Shown here: positions 32,622 to 44,161 of the stretch, piece by piece | Layout of the letters: every line of letters starts with the position of its first letter | How positions within the stretch are numbered: position 1 is the stretch's first letter | DNA from: Fragilaria radians | Lineage: Eukaryota; Bacillariophyta; Fragilariophyceae; Fragilariales; Fragilariaceae | Reading direction: 5' to 3' | Assembly (NCBI GenBank): GCA_900642245.1 | Contig: CAAAJI010000013.1 | Location: 303,753 to 367,752 of the forward strand | Length of the DNA stretch: 64,000 bases | The notes under the pieces: generated by a model | What the model saw: the letters and a program-made list of their open reading frames with translations, nothing else | Databases searched by the model: none | What the model was told of the DNA's origin: nothing | Made by a program: the position numbers and the translations under genes

Positions 32622-33721
32622 GTCCTTTGTTGAAGTCATATTGGACTCTCTTAAATTAATACAATATGTTGAGATGCAGTGAATTGACTGTTTTTCCTAC
32701 TACATCTAAGCGTTGATTTGAAAGCCCTAGCTATAAATACACATTCTTCAAAGTCTCAAGAATATTGACTTTTGTATGATGTTGGGTTGATGTACAAGGA
32801 ACTTGATAATTGTCAGGTGTTTATCAAGGCACTCACAAGTTTCTTCGTTGTTTCCACTTTTCTCGTTCTTGTTTAATTTGACAGCCATGAAGCACCAATC
32901 ATACCTAAGAGTACACGATATTACATGGCAATAAGTTTGACGTCAAACCGCAAGGAAACGGTTTCGTTTTAAACAATATATCATCAGTTATACTTGATTC
33001 TCAAAATGAATTTGACTTAATTTAAACTTCAGATGTAAACTTCCATACTTGTCATTCGCTTCAATACTCCAAAAAATCTTTGAGATAAAAGAAAGGCACT
33101 TTATTCTTCCAAAGAACTTTGTAGCATCTATCATCATTCAAACATGAGAATCAGGGAGGAAAGTGTATAAGATAGATTCATTCTTCTTCTAGATAATGTA
33201 ATTTGTCAAGAAGAAATTCTCAATGTGCTTATTTGCTGCGTGCCCTTTACTTCCTTCCGAGTTGTGTTGAATAGCGCAAATGGTGATTTACTGTTTATTC
33301 CTGTATGCAAAATTATTGTACCTAAACCCAAACCAAAGGGTTTCAAAGAAAACAAACAAATCCCCCCCCCCGCGTAAAAATATTTAGCTTTCATCGTCAC
33401 CTGATCCTTGTAGCAGATTGGTGTACTAAACTAAAGGTATCGCTACCCTGCTGGAATAATAATTGTTACATCTTCTAGGTTCCTTGGTTTTGCATCAAGC
33501 TGTTGACTTTCCAAGAAATATTCTCAGAAGTCATTGACATTACGAAGCTGGTTCTTGCTGATTAGAGTGAGGAATAGTTGAAACCGGAAACCTCTGTCCT
33601 CTGTACTTTTTGGTTGTGCTACTACTACTACTGCGTTCGTTGACTGGATAGTGCACTAGAACTTGATCGATTTTGTGCTGAGCATCACTTGTTATTATAA
33701 GGTTTTCTTCAAGTCATAACC
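32622..33721. other. Spacer between Kelch/U-box and HMA/Cys-cluster genes
   Basis: No gene seen. It contains a run of 10 C at 33362-33371 and the upstream region of the gene beginning at 33722. Short repeats such as TACTACTACTACTGCG occur about 100 bases before that start. Confidence 0.45.
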
Positions 33722-35825
33722 ATGTCGAGACGTCGAGGTGAATTCGAACATAGAACATCTATATTCGAAGGTGCGTATCGTGCATGGTCACATTTGGGAG
33801 GCCTGAATCCTGAAGATTTAGAAGTTAAACGGGCTTCTGAATTGGATCCTCTGACAAATCCTATTATCAATGATCCTCGAGATGCAAACGAAACAAATGA
33901 GGCGAAAGATGCCAGTGAAGTGCTTAATTCTGATGGGACGAAGAGACGATTATACCCATATGAACCGCTTCCTAGATCCGGCTTGGGACATCCTTATGTC
34001 CAAGCAATTCTAAGTCCTTGGCTCGGTCCCGATGCAGATCACGATGCCATTCAACTAGGCTTAACCACCTTACGAACTTGGTGGCAACACCGACGTAAAG
34101 GAGAAAGTGGATCAGCGATTGCTGCTCTCGGAACTGAAAAGATGAAGGGTGTTGTAGAGGGTTATACTAGACACTTTTTCAACCTTGCTCATTGTCTGGT
34201 AGTCAACGATAAGGAACAGCCACCTCGTTCTCTATTCAACAAAATGAAAGAAATGGAGAAAATAAGAAGCAAGCGCAATAAGAAGCGGACAAGAGATGAA
34301 CTCGATGATCTTGCAGTCTTAGCCTTCAGCTCCTCCTTGTCTCGTCGTTACAATGCGAATGATACAAATGGCGCTCTTCAACCACCTTGCAATCCAGCTG
34401 ATCAGTCGTTGGCGCAACTGGATCGAATGCATAAGGCGCAGCGTCGTCAGTTGGCCGAGTTTGAAGGTATGCAAGCACAAGCTCTCGGAAATTTGAATGG
34501 AATTGCCGGATTAGATTCTATCCTCCCCTTGAAAGGCCAATGTGTTCCAGGTAAGATCGATCTTCCTGCTGTCGTTAATGCTGTAAGCCGTCAAGCAAGT
34601 CATCTCGCTCATTGTGGGGGTAATGGATCATCAAATCAATACAAGAACTCGCCATCCAATGAGGAATACGGAGATCCAAATACCACTCCTGTGGTATTCG
34701 TGAGTAACAATGGTGACATTCAAATTGCCATGGAAGTTGATGGCATCACTTGTTCTCACTGCATCAAGATTGTGGAAACTGTTCTGAAGGGTTGTAATGG
34801 AAATAAATCACCAATCCAGGGGCTTTTGGATGCTGCAGCCGATCGAGCCTTGAAGAAAGTTCTGATTCGGATTGAAAAGAGTAGCGACGCAAAGCGTGTT
34901 GCTTTCGAGGCTGCCAGAAATCTTGCCATGGTGGGGTACACAGCAAGAGCGCATGAAATGTCAGTTGTCGATGGTGCCGCAGACAGCAAGGCAACTCTAG
35001 ATCTCGGTGCATTAAGCACAGCCTTTGAAGTTGTGGCAACTACTGATCCACAAGATGTATTTGACTGGAGTACGCCTTGTACCTGTCCGGATAGCGGCGT
35101 GCTTCGAGCCGATTGTGCACGGTACGTTATTATTTTTCTTTTGAGTTTTTGTTTGCATGTTGTTGTAAGCAAATATTAATGTTTATTTTTTCTGTCTTGA
35201 ATCCATGCTTGCCTTGTCTTGGAAATCCAAAAGGCACTCTCAAATGAATACTCGAATTTTTGACGCTTTTGAGGAGAGGGAAAAGCAAGTCAGCGAGTAT
35301 ATGGCAGGTTGTGGAAGTAAGTATGGCATGCCATGCACTTGTGGTCCAAACTGCAAGTGTGCAAACTGCTCCGAACATTGTAAATCCTTGAAAACTTTAA
35401 CCAATAATGGTGGGTGTTGCGGTAATGAGGATCAATCAGATTCGTTTTCAAACGCTGATTTTGGAGATGTGGATGACACTCCAAAGGATTTAGCGACAAG
35501 AAATCTATCCATTATTTCCTTTGGTGGTAATATGAGACACATGTCTTTCACATCGGAAGCCACATTTGGACGTGCGATGTCTGGTCTTTCAGCACTTTCT
35601 ATCGATTGGGAAAATCTGGATGACTTCGATGTCAACGTTGATCATTCTGCTCACATTAACAATGAGTTCCCAACGCGAATAAGCTATTCAGGAAAGAGAT
35701 CCAACAGCATCCGAAGGAGCATCAATGCTGTAACGGCAGCTAATGCAATTGCTGCTGCTGCCGCTGCAGCTGCACAAGATTCTACAGATTCCCCTCACAC
35801 ACCTTATGTATCATTCAAGATATAA
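33722..35825 (+). CDS. Unknown protein with HMA-like motif and metallothionein-like cysteine cluster
   Basis: Exons 33722-35121 and 35234-35825, with a 112-bp intron (GTACGT...CAAAAG, phase 2), give 663 residues. The N-terminus (about 1-170) is a folded-looking region of no known family, containing YPYEPLPRSGLGHPYVQAIL and LTTLRTWWQHRRKG, followed by a nuclear-localisation-like KIRSKRNKKRTRDE stretch. At about residues 332-430 there is an HMA-type metal-binding start, AMEVDGITCSHCIKIVETVL (CxxC after a beta strand). Further on are CTCPDSGVLRADC and, in exon 2, the cluster CGSKYGMPCTCGPNCKCANC followed by SEHC, resembling metallothioneins. A poly-Ala run lies near the C-terminus. Inference: a copper- or zinc-sensing or buffering protein, perhaps nuclear. 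Convergent with the ALDH gene. Confidence 0.75.
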
Positions 35826-36160
35826 TTCTAGTGAAGTATATACATTTTTTCTTTCCGAACACTCTATGTACTACAGTATCACCTCTAAATCCCAAAGTAA
35901 GGATATGTTGTGCTTGATTACGCTTCAAAGAACGTTAGCATAGAAATGTAATTTTTGAAAGAATACTAGTGAATAAGAAGTAATGCATATTCCCTTGTAA
36001 GCTACACACTGAAAATGTATCTCTACATGAGTATCTCAAGCAAACGATGATGATGAATATAGAGCCTATGCTTTTGTTCATAGGGCTTTTGATATGAGGT
36101 GAATCCATGTTCGCGAGATACGATGCCTACAGCTCTTTTTGTTTGTTTAAAATAGGGTCT

Positions 36161-36603
36161 CTAATAATTGATGAACACATACTTTGTCTCAAGGTATTCG
36201 TGCAAACCCGCAGTGCCACCTTCACGTCCCAGGCCACTCTCCTTAATACCACCAAACGGAGCAGTACAGGTGGAAAGTATTCCATCGTTCACACCGACCA
36301 TTCCGGCCTCAAGAGCCTTAGACACCCGAAATGTACGAGCCAAATCTCTCGTCATGATATAAGAGGCAAGGCCAAGGTTGGAATCATTCGCAATCGCTAT
36401 TCCTTCTTCTTCTGTGTCAAAAGGAAGGACAGCGGCAACAGGTCCAAATGTTTCAGAATTCCAAATATCGCTTTCGACGGAGACATCTCGAAGTAATGTG
36501 GGTGCATAAAAGTATCCTGGTGAAGATTCTATGCTACCTCCTCCTCGGACGATCACAGCACCCTCAAGGACAGCAGACTTTACTTTAGCATGAACACGAT
36601 CTC
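36161..36603 (-). pseudogene. Partial second copy of the ALDH 3' end (probable allele)
   Basis: Encodes the last 147 or so residues of the ALDH gene, from DRVHAKVKSAVLEGAVIVRG through TAPFGGIKESGLGREGG to the stop. It is cut off by the N gap. Compared with 37849-38291 it has a few replacements (VKSAV for VKAAV, GGSIE for GGSLE, WNSETF for WKTETF). It is probably the other allele of the same gene rather than a pseudogene. Confidence 0.8.
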
Positions 36604-36623
36604 NNNNNNNNNNNNNNNNNNNN
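36604..36623. other. Assembly gap of 20 N
   Basis: Twenty consecutive N. A fixed 20-base run is a placeholder for an unknown or negative gap size. Any reading frame crossing it is artificial. Confidence 0.98.
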
Positions 36624-37593
36624 AAGGTTCTGATTCGGATTGAAAAGAGTAGCGACGCAAAGCGTGTTGCTTTCGAGGCGGCCAGAAATCTTGCCATGGT
36701 GGGGTATACAGCAAGAGCGCATGAAATGTCAGTTGTCGATGGTGCCGCAGACAGCAAGGCAACTCTAGATCTCGGTGCATTAAGCACAGCCTTTGAAGTT
36801 GTGGCAACCACTGATCCGCAAGATGTATTTGACTGGAGTACGCCTTGCACCTGTCCGGATAGCGGCGTGCTTCGAGCCGATTGTGCACGGTACGTTATTA
36901 TTTTTCTTTTGAGTATTTGTTTGTATGTCGTTGTAAGCAAATATTGATGTTTATTTTTTCTGTCTTGAATCCATGCTTGCCTTGTCTTTGAAATCCAAAA
37001 GGCACTCCCAAATGAATACTCGAATTTTTGACGCTTTTGAGGAGAGGGAAAAGCAAGTCAGCGAGTATATGGCAGGTTGTGGAAGTAAGTATGGCATGCC
37101 ATGCACTTGTGGTCCAAACTGCAAGTGTGCAAACTGCTCCGAACATTGTAAATCCTTGAAAACTTTAACCAATAATGGTGGGTGTTGCGGTAATGAGGAT
37201 CAATCAGATTCGTTTTCGAACGCTGATTTTGGAGATGTGGATGACACTCCAAAGGATTTAGCGACCAGAAACCTATCAATTATTTCCTTTGGTGGTAATA
37301 TGAGACACATGTCTTTCACATCGGAAGCCACATTTGGACGTGCGATGTCTGGTCTTTCAGCACTTTCCATCGATTGGGAAAATCTGGATGACTTCGATGT
37401 CAACGTTGATCATTCTGCTCACATTAACAATGAGTTCCCAACGCGAATAAGCTATTCAGGAAAGAGATCCAACAGCATCCGAAGGAGCATCAATGCTGTA
37501 ACGGCAGCTAATGCAATTGCTGCTGCTGCCGCTGCAGCTGCACAAGATTCTACAGATTCCCCTCACACACCTTATGTATCATTCAAGATATAA
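36624..37593 (+). pseudogene. Partial second copy of the HMA/Cys-cluster gene 3' end (probable allele)
   Basis: Starts inside exon 1 at the N gap (exon part 36624-36889), has the same intron (36890-37001, with several substitutions) and the complete second exon 37002-37593. The exon-2 translation, including the CTCGPNCKCANC cluster and the poly-Ala run, is identical to copy 1. Lacking a 5' end, it cannot be a full gene here. It most likely is the second allele of 33722-35825. Confidence 0.8.
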
Positions 37594-37848
37594 TTCTAGT
37601 GATTTATATACATTTTTTCTTTCCGAACACTCTATGTACTACAGTATCACCTCTAAATCCCAAAGTAATGATATGTTGTGCTTGATTACGCTTCAAAGAA
37701 CGTTAGCATAGAAATGTAATTTTTGAAAGAATACTAGTTAGTGAATAAGAAGTAATGCATTTTCCATTGTAAGCTACACACTGAAAATGAATCCATGTTC
37801 GCGATATACGATGCCTACAGCTCTTTTTGTTTGTTTAAAATAGGGTCT

Positions 37849-39544
37849 CTAATAATTGATGAACACATACTTTGTCTCAAGATATTCGTGCAAACCCGCA
37901 GTGCCACCTTCACGTCCTAGGCCACTCTCCTTGATACCACCAAACGGAGCAGTACAGGTGGAAAGTATTCCATCGTTTACACCAACCATTCCGGCCTCAA
38001 GAGCCTTAGACACCCGAAAAGTCCGAGCCAAATCTCTCGTCATGATATAAGAGGCAAGGCCAAGGTTGGAATCATTCGCAATCGCTATTCCTTCTTCTTC
38101 TGTGTCAAAAGGAAGGACAGCGGCAACAGGTCCAAATGTTTCAGTCTTCCAAATATCGCTTTCGACGGAGACATCTCGAAGTAATGTGGGTGCATAAAAG
38201 TATCCTGGTGAAGATTCTAAGCTACCTCCTCCTCGGACGATCACAGCACCCTCAAGGACAGCAGCCTTTACTTTAGCATGAACACGATCTCGTGATTGGG
38301 CTGAAATTAACGGTCCCATAGTGGTTTTCGGATCTAAACCATTTCCCACAACAATCGTTTCATCCATAGCCTGAGCCAATCTCTGAAGGAACTCCTCGTA
38401 GATATTCCGTTGAACTAAAAACCGATCGGCACAGACACAAGTTTGACCGGCATTCCGAAACTTGGAAGAAATTGCCGCTGTAACAGCTTGATCCAGGAGA
38501 GCGTCATCAAACACCAAGAAAGGGGCATTTCCTCCCAATTCAAGGGATAATCGTTTGATTGTGGAGGACGATAAGGCCATCAATTGCTTTCCCACATTTG
38601 TAGATCCCGTGAAGGAAATCTTCCGTACAAGGGGATTGGTACAAAGTTCTTTACTGACAGCAGGAGTATTTTCTAAATCCGTGGTCCTTCCAAGTTATTT
38701 TTTGGTAAAGAAAGGAGAAAAATAGAAATGAGAGTTTTGGAACGTTTTGAAAATGGTGGCTTGCCAGCAAAATTCAAAGACCTAAAAAATTTTGCTCGTT
38801 TCTCAAAGGCTGTTCATTCCTTTCCTTTACTTACAATACTTGAATCACATCATTGGGTATTCCAGCTTCGTGAGCCAATTGTCCGATCACAATGGCTGAT
38901 AAAGGAGTCCTTTCAGATGGCTTGATTAATACAGTACACCCAGCAGCAAGTGCTGGAGCAACTTTACGAGTAATCATCGCCAATGGGAAATTCCATGGTG
39001 TTATGAGTGCAGTAACTCCGATCGGTTGTTCCAATGTCATGCCTTGCCCACGTGGACGAGACGATTCGGAGAATGCCACCGGCAAGATTTTCCCACCTAA
39101 TCGTATTGCCTCAGCAGCATAGTAATCTAGAAAAGACTTTGCGTAATTTATTTCTGCGATGCTTTCTGTGAGAGTTTTCCCTGACTCCAGTGTCATCAAC
39201 AATGCAATATCCTGTGCTCGCTCCTCAATCAATTCTGACCATCGAGTTAAAAGTGAAGCACGGCGTGCCGGTGTCACGAAATCTCTCCAAGATGATAAAT
39301 CTGAAGTCCATGCTTGATAAGAACGTTCAATCGCTTCCTTGGTATCTTGTTGCGTCCGAATAGGAACATTGCCGACGATAAAAGTTGGGTCTGCTGGATT
39401 GTAAACTGACATCGTACTACAATTTGGGCGGAACTCAAAAGCTAGAGTTTCATTATACCAAGGGATGTCATCTAAGCAGTGAATGCGTGAAGCAGTATGT
39501 AAAGATGAGAAGAGGCGTTTTCTAAGGTAAAGTGATTTACTCAT
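37849..39544 (-). CDS. Succinate-semialdehyde dehydrogenase-like aldehyde dehydrogenase
   Basis: Two exons: 38835-39544 and 37849-38686, with a 148-bp intron (GTAAGT...TTGGAAG, phase 2), give 515 residues. The N-terminus (MSKSLYLRKRLFSSLHTASR) resembles a mitochondrial presequence. The ALDH landmarks are present: PWNFPLAMITRKVAPALAAG, KPSERTPLSA, VRKISFTGSTNVGKQL, the catalytic Glu in SLELGGNAPFLVF, the catalytic Cys in FRNAGQTCVCADR, ETFGPVAAVLPF and PFGGIKESGLGREGG. This combination is closest to the SSADH/GabD class, which oxidises succinate semialdehyde to succinate with NAD(P) in the GABA shunt. Substrate is inferred from motif similarity only. Convergent with the HMA/Cys gene; part of its 3' end also appears across the N gap. 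Confidence 0.87.
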
Positions 39545-40940
39545 GGTGGATACACATCAACTTTTTAAATTTTTTCTTAGCTGTACCTTGACTCGACAGA
39601 ATTCTCATTTGAAAATTTGGCCACTTTTTCCCACCCAATATACGACATAATCTTGCTATCACTCTTGCTGCTAGTTTTATGTTATGTTGGTTGCATTGAG
39701 GCTTTCATTGGTAGCCATATTATTCATTTTTTAAGAATTAATCATCCTTTCATTGGGATTATAATGATGGCCATACTTATGCTGATGATTGGCACTTTTG
39801 CGAAGTCATCATAGTCACTGAAAAGTTTCGTTTCAAAGTGGAAAATGGCTTGACTGGCTATTTGCTGGCGCCACAAAAATGTCCAAGAAAGTAAAGTCAG
39901 GGCTTGGGTAATACAACCTTATTTGATTAATTTTTCATTTGAAGAAGATTCTGATGAAGAAGTCCGAGGGATGAACCTCTCCTTTAACCCCAATTCAAAA
40001 TTGTGAGGATAGTAAGCAAAGAATTGTTGAAGTCAAATGGATTGGGCCTACTTTTGCAAGTCCAATTAAAAATTATCCTGATATCCTTACAATATGAGCA
40101 GAGAGAGACTCATGAATCGTTTCAGTATTCAATACTGCGTAAAAACTGCATAGTGGAAAGTTAGAAGATACTGAAGATGATTACAAATGTGAGTTCAAAG
40201 ATTGAAATCTTGATTTGGTGAAAGTAGCAATGTCTTGAATGATAAAACCCGGAATACTACAGAAGCTAAACCATTTTAATTTATCAACACAATTTATTGT
40301 GAAGAGCGCTGGGCATCATGACTTATCAATGTTACTGAAAGCCACATTTTCAACTTTCTTCACCAAAGCACCTTCTTTATCATGCAAACATTGGAATTGG
40401 TAGCATTGCTTATTACAAAAATTGTGCTTTGTTATCTCACAAGGCACTTGTAGAGTCAATAATATTGTGGTTATAACTCACTTTTACAAAGAGATGTGGA
40501 GGTCCAAAATGTATGTTACGTTAGCCATGGTTTCTAGTCTTCATATCTCATCACATGCTTAAGAGTTACACTATGAGTTACTTTACAAACTTAATTCACT
40601 CTCATGTTTACAAGAAAAAAGTATTTTATTAAGCTTGACTACTATCCGACAAGAGATGTTAAAAGACATCACTAATGTTTAAAATCAGGTATTACCGCAA
40701 CTTAATGCTAGAACAATTGGATGTGAAATTGACTGTAATCAAACTGCTGGAAGATACCTGTAATGAGTCATCATGTTGCGTCATATCCAAACAAAGATAT
40801 TTCTGTATATGTCTCTCAAACTAAACGTAGTAAATGTAAGTAAGATAAATATCACTAAAATCAAATTCTTTATCACACAGTAGAGTAATCTTTAGGTAGA
40901 AAGAGCTAATTGGAAATGGTGGCCATTCTGGTATATCCTA
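39545..40940. other. Spacer upstream of the ALDH gene
   Basis: Contains the ALDH promoter region next to 39544. A short hydrophobic frame at 39617-39814 begins with TTG and is not supported. The rest is AT-rich with no recognised gene. Confidence 0.45.
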
Positions 40941-41660
40941 CTACCAAAAACATTTCACGTTTCTAACGATATAGTGTTTCACCTGTAAATTAAGTTTGAC
41001 ACCATGAGCTTTAATGGTCTTGTGGGAATACATGATTTTTGTGCCACCTTGGATACAACACGTAGCCTTTGGTAGACTTTTCTTGTATATAAGCCCTCCC
41101 CATTGTTTGAAAAAGAGAAGCCTTGCTTGCATCTGTGCTCCCACTCTGCTTAGGGCTTCCATTCCACTGTGCGCTGTCATTTGCCTTTGTGCTGCTTGCA
41201 AGGCTACCTGCCTGATATTCCAATTCAAAATCCCAAACTGTTGCGTCATAATCAAATCAGTGTCCCGCATCTCACTCCTAATTTCTATTGTATCCCTGCT
41301 AACTTAATTCACTGCTGACTGAATTGCAAACATCTGATTATGAATCCCATAGTTGCCCGACCCAAATCCTCCCATTAAAAGCTTGTGCTCTTCTCCCTCC
41401 ACTTCTTGCGGTAAAACATCAATATAAGCTGTCCCCTCGTCCCCTGTAACCAGTATTGGAACCTACAAAATTGGATTCAAATCATTGCCCTTTTCCTCCA
41501 TTTGTCATAATCCACTCAATACGTCTTTACCCTACGTGAATATTCCATTGGAATGCAGAAGCTGCCAGCATCAGGTGAATAAAGCAACCACAAAATGGCC
41601 TTATCTAAAACAAATGCTGTTGACTCGGGCACTTTTTGAAACAAATTAAGCACAATATTA
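40941..41660 (-). pseudogene. Degenerate coding relic of unknown family
   Basis: The minus strand carries several adjoining open stretches interrupted by stops. Upstream is KVPESTAFVLDKAILWLLYS followed by PDAGSFCIPMEYSRR and a stop. Then comes VPILVTGDEGTAYIDVLPQE followed by HKLLMGGFGSGNYGIHNQMF and a TAA. Last is RDTIEIRSEMRDTDLIMTQQ with FGILNWNIRQVALQAA. The clear protein-like composition together with at least three in-frame stops indicates a dead gene or a transposon-associated protein. I cannot name the family. A sequence search would decide whether it belongs to a repeated diatom family. Confidence 0.5.
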
Positions 41661-42007
41661 GTTAGATCTATATAATATATGCAAATCAACAAAAATCACA
41701 ACGTATCACTAAGAAAACACAGTTCTACCATTTATCTTGTCCATGATCTACCATACAACCAAAGGTGAGAAAAGAGTCAAAATTTGGGGCTTCAACTTTG
41801 CCAATCCTGGAGGAGCTTTGGAATGAAATGTTGAATAATGGAAATTCGGTCTTAGAAATAAGTTAAAGCTAAAATTAGAAAAACGCGCTAGAAATCGCAT
41901 CTTGTAAAGATCTAGAGAGGTTTAGAATTTAAGGCTGTATCCACGCAGAGGAAACGTGAATTGATTATTTGGCAACTAGGAATGAGTTAAGTTTACCATA
42001 CGGATTA

Positions 42008-44161
42008 TTATGCAGCTGCCGAGGAGGGAGGATGAATCACATCAAAGTGATAAAGCTGCAGACCACAAATCTGCAAGTTTTCATCCATTTTGGCTTTGCG
42101 ATAGATACGAAGAGCTCTTGAGAAACATTCCATAACCTCCCGAACATTTCCACGTTGTAGCTCTATATTTCCAATTTCATTCAGTGTTCTAGCAGAACTC
42201 AAATGATCTGGTCCGAGGCTAGCAACCTCAATCTCAAGAGCCTTCTTGAAGTATTCAATAGCCAAATCCAAATCACCGCGTTGGTAATAGATTTGTCCAA
42301 CATTAGAGTAAGTAACAGCAAGATCCCGATGCTTATCTCCCAATGCATGTGCCTCCAAACGTGCAGTTTCATGGTAGAAATCAAGAGCTTGTTCCAAAGA
42401 TCCACGTTGATGATAGATCATTGCGATATTATACAGCGTGAAAGCAATCTCTCTTGATTCCCCGGTTTTGAGAGCCTTTCGGATGCGGTATGATTCCAAA
42501 AGAACTTCAAGCGCGATTTCATGAACATTGAGCTTGAGGAGCACTAATGCTATATGCGTTAAAGTAACAGCCACATCTTCGTTTAAATCTCCGTGGATTT
42601 CACGGCGAAGACGAAGACACTCTTGATTGGCATCTAGAGCCTCAGAGTAATCGCCTCTCTGATGGCGAATAAAGCCGATGCTGCTAAGAGTATTCGAGAT
42701 TTCTTGCTTGTTTTCAGCCATGTACTTCCTTTGAATTTTTAGCACCTTAACGTAATGATCCAATGCTTTGTCAAAGTCAAGGCGTTGCTTATGAATTTCA
42801 GCAATGTTCGTGAGTGTCACAATAACGTTGGCATTACCTGGTTCCAACACTATTTCTTCAACAATCAAGCCCTTTTCATATGCTTGAAGCGCCGATTCCA
42901 AGTCACCCATCTCGTAGTGTAGGTTACCTACTTTATTTAAAGTGATTGCAATCTCAGGGTGATAATCACCAAACGAGTTTCTACCGATGCGTAGAGACTG
43001 TTGAAATGATTCCATGGCAGCTTCATATTTCTTCTCTTCGTGCCAAACTTGACCAATGCAGGTCATAACTATTGCCAGATCACGATGGTGTTCACCAAAA
43101 TATAATTTGGACATGTCAAAAAATTGTTGATATAAATGAACTGCTTGTAATCGCTCACCAATCTGATGAAAGGCTTGTCCCATATTGAAGATTGTAGCTG
43201 CAAGATCAATGGATTCCCCCAATATGACACGTCGAATCCGAAAGGCGTTTTGGTATGCATCTATAGCCTCCGTGTATTCACCACGCTGAAAATGAACTCG
43301 CCCTATATTATTGTAGGTAGTCGCAACGTCTGGATGACTCTCTCCAAGTGTGAATTTTCGGAATCTTAGTGAGAGGGAAAATGCTTCAAGGGCATGCTTT
43401 GAATCTTCGAAAGATAAGGTATACTTTACGACACCGATGCAATTCCAACACGCCGCTACTTCTAATGATTCTGGCCCAAAGCAATCAGACGCCAACGACA
43501 AGGCGATGTCGTATGACTTTAGTGAGTCGACATGGTCAAGACGAAGATATTGAATATTGGCGATGGAAAACAAAATTGCTAACATAGTCGTTGCATCACA
43601 AACTTGTAATTTTTCAAGGGATTGCAAAGACTGTTGATAGAATGTAGCTGCTTGTTCATACTTGGAACGCAAATGATAAGTTCGTCCCAAATTGTACAGA
43701 ATAATTGCATCGAAGTTTCGAGAAGTGTCAAATAATCGAAGACCATCACCGAAAAATTCAAATCCCTCGTCATAATCTGATCGAGATCTATAAAGCCTAT
43801 TCATTCCTTCATTATGATTATTCGAAGATAATGAAATTAAAGACGATACAGGCCCTGTGGCTTCGTTTTCCGATGATCTCTGTGGAGGGGACTTTTGAAC
43901 GATTTGTTCTGACGCGCGCAAAGCTGCCTCAAATGCCTTCTTAGCAGCAGAATAGTGTTTATTTTCCATCAGCCATACTCCTTCATTGTTGAGCGAAGCA
44001 GCGACATAAATTGAGTCGAAATTTGCGACTGTCTGAGGTTCAGCGGGGTAACGAATAGAATCTACGGTAGATGTAGAGGAGAAAGATGAAGCGGAAGTCA
44101 CAGTGCAATCGGAATTTATTGCTTTACGATGCCACCACATCATAGATCCAATGTTTGACAT
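42008..44161 (-). CDS. Protein with about 14 tetratricopeptide repeats (kinesin-light-chain type)
   Basis: Intronless, 717 residues, ATG start. After a Ser-rich N-terminus of about 45 residues, roughly 14 TPRs run to residue 690. Many have the 42-residue spacing of kinesin-light-chain/nephrocystin-3 repeats: ATTYNNIGRVHFQRGEYTEA, AITLNKVGNLHYEMGDLESA, VTYSNVGQIYYQRGDLDLAI, each followed by Y..AL.I....(G).(D/H)P(D/E). No other domain is present. Proteins like this are numerous in diatoms and serve as protein-binding scaffolds; motor-cargo binding cannot be assumed. The regular repeats explain the many antisense frames. Confidence 0.85.
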   Translation of the reverse strand: MSNIGSMMWWHRKAINSDCTVTSASSFSSTSTVDSIRYPAEPQTVANFDSIYVAASLNNEGVWLMENKHYSAAKKAFEAALRASEQIVQKSPPQRSSENEATGPVSSLISLSSNNHNEGMNRLYRSRSDYDEGFEFFGDGLRLFDTSRNFDAIILYNLGRTYHLRSKYEQAATFYQQSLQSLEKLQVCDATTMLAILFSIANIQYLRLDHVDSLKSYDIALSLASDCFGPESLEVAACWNCIGVVKYTLSFEDSKHALEAFSLSLRFRKFTLGESHPDVATTYNNIGRVHFQRGEYTEAIDAYQNAFRIRRVILGESIDLAATIFNMGQAFHQIGERLQAVHLYQQFFDMSKLYFGEHHRDLAIVMTCIGQVWHEEKKYEAAMESFQQSLRIGRNSFGDYHPEIAITLNKVGNLHYEMGDLESALQAYEKGLIVEEIVLEPGNANVIVTLTNIAEIHKQRLDFDKALDHYVKVLKIQRKYMAENKQEISNTLSSIGFIRHQRGDYSEALDANQECLRLRREIHGDLNEDVAVTLTHIALVLLKLNVHEIALEVLLESYRIRKALKTGESREIAFTLYNIAMIYHQRGSLEQALDFYHETARLEAHALGDKHRDLAVTYSNVGQIYYQRGDLDLAIEYFKKALEIEVASLGPDHLSSARTLNEIGNIELQRGNVREVMECFSRALRIYRKAKMDENLQICGLQLYHFDVIHPPSSAAA

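Larger units (their letters stand above)
34856..38291 (+). repeat. Direct duplication, about 1.7 kb (34856-36603 and 36624-38291), separated by the N gap
   Basis: Copy 1 (1748 bases) and copy 2 (1668 bases) each contain the end of the HMA/Cys gene, the intergenic region and the 3' end of the ALDH gene, in the same order. The offset is 1768 over the first gene. Differences are scattered substitutions, an 84-base segment (about 36018-36101) absent from copy 2, and a 4-base insertion in copy 2. The exon-2 protein is unchanged. Copy 1 ends and copy 2 starts exactly at the 20 N, so this is most simply two alleles joined in tandem by the assembler. Confidence 0.85.

Noticed and set aside
36161..36940. 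259-residue minus-strand frame crossing the N gap
   Set aside because: It joins the ALDH fragment of copy 1 to the antisense of the HMA/Cys gene of copy 2 through the gap; it is an artefact.
36696..36947. Separate plus-strand frame and the frames 35205-35825 and 36973-37593 as independent genes
   Set aside because: These are exon pieces of the HMA/Cys-cluster gene extended into its intron; the splice sites explain them.
39617..39814. Short hydrophobic frame (65 residues) upstream of the ALDH gene
   Set aside because: It begins with TTG and has no ATG until late; hydrophobic composition is easily produced by T-rich DNA.
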